NCBI GenBank assembly: GCA_017562135.1
Contig: QEYB01000377.1
Span: 248,001-312,000, forward strand
Direction: 5' to 3'
DNA length: 64,000 nt
From: Dipylidium caninum
Taxonomy: Eukaryota > Platyhelminthes > Cestoda > Cyclophyllidea > Dipylidiidae
The notes beneath the pieces are model-generated. The model saw only the letters and a list, made by a program, of their open reading frames with translations, ran no database searches and had not been told where the DNA came from. Shown here one piece after another: positions 58,629 to 64,000 of this stretch. The stretch's first letter is position 1. Each line of letters opens with the position of its first letter. The position numbers and the translations under genes were made by a program.

Positions 58629-60154
58629 GAGAGGATGAAATGGTCTCTCTCGACCCTCACTAAGTCATAAATGAAACTTTACAGAAAGTATACCATAAGT
58701 CATTGAAACTCGATCCTGCTACATTCGCGGTTGCTATGCCGAAGACGAGCTGGCGTCAGGTAGTGCTAGACACGAATAACGAACGCCCAAAAGGCTAGAA
58801 GGGTTCCAAGTACACAATGGCGGGCGGTTAAAGGGCCCCGCAGATTAAAATGTACACTCATATATTGCACAACGTCGTGGGAAAGAGGAGGGAAACACGT
58901 CGAAAAGTACGCAGATTGTTGAGCTAACCAGTTGCTTTCTAAACCGACCGTTCTACGTAGGATATTTTTTTCTACTGCCTTTTTACTTGCATAATGGGGA
59001 CGTGTGAGATCGTTACTTAAAGAGGGCTTTTTTAATACCTCGGTGAACAGGTTGGCTCCCTCTTAGCGAACTTGATTCACTGTTTAAATCTACTAGTCGG
59101 TCGCAGTCAGGCCGTGACAAGGAGTGCCATAAATCCTAGTCTTGTCTCCAATGTCACAGCCAATCCTGTGCCAGGCTAACGCTACATTTTGTCATTTTCC
59201 GTCCGGGTCCCTCGAAGGAATATGCAACTGAATGAGTGGCTGAATGGCACATGATTCACTCCTGTCAATGGCTTCAGCCATACACGAGTGCGGGTAGCGC
59301 ACGCTCGTTCGCTCGTGTGCGCGTGCACGCGCGCGTACACACACGGCCGCAAACACGGGCCCGCACGCACGCCTGCAGAGGAGGCAGATTTAAAAGTGCG
59401 CCGGTCGACCAACCAATGGGATGGCTGGATCGGCTAGAGCGATTATTTCCGACATAAAAGGCGCATAAAGTCGCCGAAATTTATGAGTACCGCCAGAAGA
59501 AATGAGGCACACGATGCAGATTTCTATCTTTGGGTAGTCAAATCTGTTGTGTGTCGTCGAAAGATGCGGTATCGTAATTAAAAGCGGTACTGGAGTGTTA
59601 ATTAGATAATCCAAAAAAAAATCCGGCACATTTTCGCATTTTTAAACATATACCTTGGAAAAACAGCGTAAACTATATTCAGTTGCACTAAAACTGAGGC
59701 AGCTCCACGCAAAAACGATGAAATTAAGATGGTGAGCACACTCATCGCGCCACTTTATCGGTAGATGTTACTACAGCGGAATGAGAAGACGCGGCTACAC
59801 GCAGCTTTCTGGTACTAGTTTCTAGCCGAGTCTGTGTCAATAAAAATCGCGGCGCATTAGGGATAACATCAACCATGCGCCATGAAAGTGAAACTATTAC
59901 ATCGATGAGCATCGTATAGCGGCCGTTAAAGTTGAACGTCTGAAAGGGGGAAATTAGCAGAGATTGCACATGGTGCGGCGGAAATGGCGTCATCAAACAA
60001 AAATCGCTTGAAATGGGATACAACGTCCGGAATAGAAGTTGAAAAAGATAGGTTTGCAAAGTAATTTGGGACGAAAATGAGAGGAGCCGAAAATAGCGTC
60101 ATAAACAAGGAATCGACCGTTAAAAAATAGGTAGAGTAAAATAGAAAGTACGCA
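58629..60154. other. Intergenic, with alternating purine-pyrimidine block
   Basis: No supported gene. 59285-59370 is a CpG-rich block of alternating CG, CA and TG steps; one CCAAT box lies at 59413-59417. Confidence 0.5.
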
Positions 60155-60554
60155 CGGGTGAGATGAAGAAAAAAGATTATAACATGAGAGAGAGTTGGAC
60201 TTCGTCTTCTTCGTTTCACTTCACCTCGTGTCACGTGGGCTCTCTCTTCTTCTCGTCTCTTCTCTTCGCGTCGTTTGGGGCGGAGAGGGGTTGGCTGCCT
60301 TGGAGGCGACTGCGTCGACAACTTTGTTCAAACACGTCGGGGTTGACGTGACTCATGTGTGGTCTCTCCTCTCTGTGCCACCAACGCCACCAACACCAGC
60401 ACCACCACCACGACATTTTGGGCTTGACGAGCACCATCACGAGGTGAGGCAACAGAGCAGGCTGCGTCGCCCCCCACTAACACTCCTCCCCCCGTCTACA
60501 CCACCTCGCACCTCCACCTCAACACGCCACTTGCAGCATCGAGGTGACCTGTGG

Positions 60555-60615
60555 GGAGAGGGAAAGAGAGAGGGTGAGGGGAAGGAGAGGGAGAGGGAGA
60601 GGGAGAGGGAGAGGA
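60555..60615 (+). repeat. (GAGAGG)n purine repeat
   Basis: A GGGAGA hexanucleotide array, degenerate at its left end and regular at the right. Confidence 0.9.
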
Positions 60616-60729
60616 CGAGTTAAGGCATCCCAAGCCATGCGATATCCGGAAGCGCGGACTCCATTCCCCACCAGTCTCCTCCGTTCTTGTCCACGCATTT
60701 GCACGGACGGATCCGGGTGAGGAGAGCGG

Positions 60730-60778
60730 AAGGGAGGGAGAACGGGAGGGAGAAGGGAGGGAGAACGGGAGGGAGCGA
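60730..60778 (+). repeat. Purine minisatellite
   Basis: Two adjacent copies of a unit close to agggagggagaacgggaggg inside a nearly pure purine stretch. Confidence 0.8.
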
Positions 60779-61172
60779 GGTAAGGGAAGAAGGAAAGAAG
60801 GAAGGCAGGAAGAGACGAAGAGTCGGTAGAAGTGGGTGGATGAAAGAGGCGAGTGGACAATGCACTCACTTCCACCCAACACAACAGAGGCGGTCGACAC
60901 AGCCTTCTCGCCACATCTGACCCGACGTGAAGCCGACACATGCCATGCACCAGTCGCATGGTCTCGAACAAGTCACCTTCCATGTGCGCCCTCGGTGGAA
61001 ACGGGTGAGGGGACAAAGCGCCCGACTCTTTCAACCGATCCTGGCGCACGTCGACTCGAGTGGACGCGCGAAATCGCGTCGTCCCACTCCGCACCACCAA
61101 CTTATGCCGCCGACTGGAGCAGAAACTGCATGGAGAAACGAGGCACCACGTGGCGGAAACGCCGAATGCGTG

Positions 61173-61243
61173 TACGCGCGCGCGCACGCACGCACGCACA
61201 CACATACACACACACACGCACATACACACAGGCACGCACAAAA
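61173..61243 (+). repeat. (CG)/(CA)n dinucleotide array
   Basis: Alternating purine-pyrimidine run moving from CG steps through CGCA to CA repeats, with small interruptions. Confidence 0.9.
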
Positions 61244-61642
61244 ATACCGAAGGACAGTCACAGGAACACATGCAGACACTCCTCTCACCACACCCACTCC
61301 CATGGGCACGTGGTTGATGTGTGCGTTCGAAAGCGTATCCTGCGAGCACCGACGAAGCACTCGCTTCCATGTAGACGTGGAAGCCGAGTGACGGGACCAC
61401 TCGGTTCATCCCTCTCTCATCCCTTGGTTCTCTCCTCGGTCCTTTCCACCCTTGGGTGTGTGCGTGAATTCTAGCCCTACTACGACTCTCGTCTACACAA
61501 CGTCCACCAGCTCCGTCTGTTCTACGCCTACACTCGCACCCTCTCTCGCTCCACCAGTGACATCGTCACCACGACGCCTCGGTGACGCGACAACGCGGTC
61601 GACGCGGCAGTTGATATCTGACTGCTCGCATCTGCCATATCG

Positions 61643-61679
61643 CACTCGCACCAGTCGCACCACTCGCACCAGTCGCACC
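61643..61679 (+). repeat. 18-bp tandem repeat
   Basis: cactcgcaccagtcgcac is repeated twice in tandem. Confidence 0.85.
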
Positions 61680-61727
61680 CACCTCCAAACTGACTGAGTG
61701 CGGTGTAACGTCCTCTCCTCCACTCTC

Positions 61728-61808
61728 CTGTCCTCCTGTCCTCCTGTCCTCCTGTCCTCGCTGTCCTCCTGCCCTTCTGCCCTCCTGCACTCCTGCACTC
61801 CTGCACTC
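61728..61808 (+). repeat. CCTGTCCT / CCTGCACT minisatellite
   Basis: An 8-bp cctgtcct unit repeated several times grades into cctgcact units. Confidence 0.85.
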
Positions 61809-62021
61809 CTTCCCGCCCTCCCTCCTCACGTCCGCACCACCTCACCACCGCACAACCGCACCACCGCACCACACCACCCCACCGGTCCCCTCCGCCCAGT
61901 CCACTTGCAACGTGGCCACTCGAGGCACCGACTGGCACCGACTGGCGCTGACAACACACTGTCCTCGTCTCGCCTCACATTAGCATCACTTTCCTTTTCA
62001 TTCGAAGCCGCGCCAACACCG

Positions 62022-62044
62022 ACATCGACATCGACATCGACATC
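62022..62044 (+). repeat. (ACATCG)n hexanucleotide repeat
   Basis: Four nearly perfect acatcg units. Confidence 0.85.
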
Positions 62045-62635
62045 ACGTCACCATCTTCTTCATCTTCAGCACCAACGTCATTATCTCTATTATTTCTATG
62101 ATTAATATTCGTATTGCCAGCATTTCGCGTCAGAGCAGGAAGCATTGCTTTGTGAAACGCGAAGAGGTCGCATCGCCCAGCCTCCTCGCCAACGTCACCG
62201 TGCAGCACCGCTGACGATGCGGACATCCGGCATCTCACCTTGACGTCGACTTCGTCGTTTGCGTCGTCTGCGTCGTCTGCGTCATCGGCGCAGCACGTGG
62301 CGGTGTGGCGTCTCGCTGGCTGCATACGCTGAAAGGCGGGAGGAGAGGGGAAGGGGTGAGGTGTGGGGTGTGAGATACGAGGTGGGGGGGGGGGGTTGAA
62401 AAATGGTGCTGAGATGAGCGGGAAAGGGTGTGTCTGTCACACGAGGTCGTGCAGTCGCACCCACACAGCGGTGAAACTAGAGTACACCATCACGCATCCA
62501 CGAATCGGATGACATTCACCGCCCAGACGCGGTTCACACATCTCATTCCATCCACGCCATTTGCGGCATCGAAGTCGAAGCAGGAAGGGGAGGAGCCAAC
62601 TATCCCCCTCCTAACTCCCCCCACCCCTCCGCTCG

Positions 62636-62726
62636 AGTTCTCTCCTCTCCTCTCCTCTCCTCTCCTCTCCTCTCCTCTCCTCTCCTCTCCTCTCCTCTCC
62701 TCTCCTCTCCTCTCCTCTCCCTCTCC
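62636..62726 (+). repeat. (CTCTC)n pentanucleotide array
   Basis: At least 15 uninterrupted tctcc/ctctc pentamers, the longest perfect array in the window. Confidence 0.95.
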
Positions 62727-62802
62727 TCTCCTCTACTCTCCTTTCCCTCCTCTCCTCTACTCTCCTTTTCCCTCCTCTCCTCTACTCTCCTTTTCCCTCC
62801 TC
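62727..62802 (+). repeat. Pyrimidine minisatellite, about 27-bp unit, 3 copies
   Basis: ctctcctctactctcctttt-type units followed by ccctc, repeated three times with a one-T length difference, directly following the pentamer array. Confidence 0.85.
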
Positions 62803-62871
62803 GCCTTCACACTCTATCGCCCCTCAGTCCTCGACGCCGCCTAACCCTCATTGACCCACTCACCGGCTACC

Positions 62872-62905
62872 CACGCCACGCCACGCCACGCCACTCCACT
62901 CCACG
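62872..62905 (+). repeat. (CCACG)n pentamer repeat
   Basis: Repeated ccacg units changing to ccact; related in sequence to the tract at 4590-4629. Confidence 0.85.
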
Positions 62906-63653
62906 TCACTCCACTCCAGTCCTGCTGGCACCTAACAACCCACTTCTGCACACATGTCACCTCCACGCCCGCTTCACTCGCCTCGCCTCACCTCGTCTCG
63001 TCTCGCCTCCTCATACCGTCATCAAACTCTTCCACTCTCCAACACATTCGTCACTCCACAACACCTCCACCGCGTCCCCACAACACTGCGCTGCAACGAC
63101 ACAAGGACGCAGAGACCCTCCACTGGAGGACGATGGATCGAATGTGGCCGACGTCTCGGCTGCCAACGCAACACCACGTCGCCACGTAACCACTCGCATC
63201 CACCACAAAGCTGAACCATTTCCACATCGCTCCAAACGCCCTCCCCAAGTGCCTCGAGACACTCTCGCGCTTCATCATCTTCCCAGTGATACCCGCCCCA
63301 CGAGACGAGATCGACCCTCCGCTTCGCACATCGGTGAGTGTGTCGCCTGACGTCTACACAACCGCGCAACCCCCCTCGCTCAATCATCCATCTTGTGGCA
63401 GTGGGTGCAGAGAGAGTGCGGGTGTTGGAGCCAAACGACATTGACATTGTACTGCAGTGGAGGTCTTATTCTCCTCGTAACACTCTCAGGCACACAAGGG
63501 AGAGGGGAGCGTTGATGGGGTCGCGTGTGAAGCCCGACTCCGCTAGTTCAAGAATCGGTGGTCGAGGCACACCCGTCCACCACACCCCTCCGCATGACTT
63601 CCTCACCGCTCTGTTGGTTCCCAACCAAGGGGCACAAGTTAGCGTAGTCCGCT

Positions 63654-63716
63654 TCTCTCTCTCTCTCTCTCTCTCTCTTCCTCGCACTCACTCACTCACT
63701 CACTCACTCACTCACA
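63654..63716 (+). repeat. (TC)n then (ACTC)n microsatellites
   Basis: A TC run followed after a short gap by an ACTC tetranucleotide run. Confidence 0.9.
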
Positions 63717-63779
63717 CACATGGCACTCTGCAATGCTGTCGAATCATCATCATGAGTCTCTCGGGCTAGTGTGTGCTTG

Positions 63780-63817
63780 TCAACTTCCACTTCCACTTCC
63801 ACTTCCACTTCCACTTC
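63780..63817 (+). repeat. (CTTCCA)n hexanucleotide repeat
   Basis: Six consecutive acttcc/cttcca units. Confidence 0.9.
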
Positions 63818-64000
63818 GCCATCGGCAATGGCATGTCAACGGCGATTGAGTGAACAAGCCTAATCACTCTGCAACCTGCCTCCTCTTTCCCCTCCGCCTC
63901 CTCCTTCCTACCGCGCCGCAGTCTTCAAGAGGCGACAGCTTTTGTCAATCGCCTCGCCATCGCCCGCGTCTCTCTACACATGCAACAGGATGCATATTTG

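Larger units (their letters stand above)
60155..64000. repeat. Low-complexity, minisatellite-rich terminal region
   Basis: Almost continuous simple-sequence DNA. Purine tracts on plus lie at 60555-60830, CA/CG repeats at 61173-61243, and CCTGTCCT-type and CTCC-type pyrimidine tracts from 61728 on. Long open frames here (for example 60519-61409, minus) are produced by the repeats. No gene is supported. Confidence 0.7.

Noticed and set aside
60519..61409. 296-codon open frame on the minus strand
   Set aside because: Composed largely of translated simple repeats (Cys/Val runs from CA repeats, Leu/Pro/Ser runs from purine tracts), with equally long frames on the other strand and no domain.
62636..63817. 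CRISPR-like or satellite array
   Set aside because: The repeats are simple sequence without unique spacers of regular length, and the genome is eukaryotic.

Overview
The window is eukaryotic nuclear DNA and most likely comes from a parasitic flatworm, probably a tapeworm. Three things point there: coding sequence broken into many exons with canonical GT-AG junctions, many ultra-short introns (30-41 nt) mixed with introns of 1-2.4 kb, and two intronless anion channels of the glutamate/glycine-receptor type. The flatworm call is inference; no species can be named from this sequence alone. There is no sign of bacterial genes, CRISPR arrays, insertion sequences or autonomous transposons, and I found no rRNA or tRNA gene.

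Layout. Positions 320-8301 (minus): most of a neutral ceramidase gene, running off the left edge. 9588-10673 (plus): a METTL2-type tRNA cytosine-3 methyltransferase with five introns of 31-41 nt. 10737-about 14540 (minus): a UVRAG/Vps38-like gene, tail-to-tail with METTL2. 15174-21633 (plus): RMC1, the Mon1-Ccz1 regulator, in 20 exons and head-to-head with UVRAG. 22824-24398 and 25917-27440 (minus): two tandem single-exon Cys-loop chloride channels. 28098-30006 (minus): the splicing factor RBM22. 30674-32327 (minus): an XK-related membrane protein, 5' end not found. 34155-36246 (minus): propionyl-CoA carboxylase beta. 36461-37599 (plus): a STAR/KH RNA-binding protein sharing a 214-bp divergent promoter interval with PCCB. 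41570-45054 (plus): DUSP12. From 45055 to 64000 no gene could be supported. That last 19 kb becomes increasingly low-complexity, with dense microsatellites and minisatellites and strongly strand-asymmetric purine and pyrimidine tracts from about 60.1 kb onward.

Working together. UVRAG (PI3-kinase complex II, endosome and autophagosome maturation) and RMC1 (subunit of the Rab7 exchange factor) act in the same late-endosome pathway and sit head-to-head, so a shared promoter is plausible. The two channels are recent-looking tandem duplicates. Both lack the usual threonine at M2 6' and carry unusual residues in M3. PCCB fits the propionate metabolism of parasitic flatworms. The remaining genes are housekeeping. 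Exon boundaries were read by eye from homology, reading phase and GT-AG signals. Where every phase closes and the summed coding length is a multiple of three (METTL2, RMC1, RBM22, PCCB, the KH gene, DUSP12), the models are strong.
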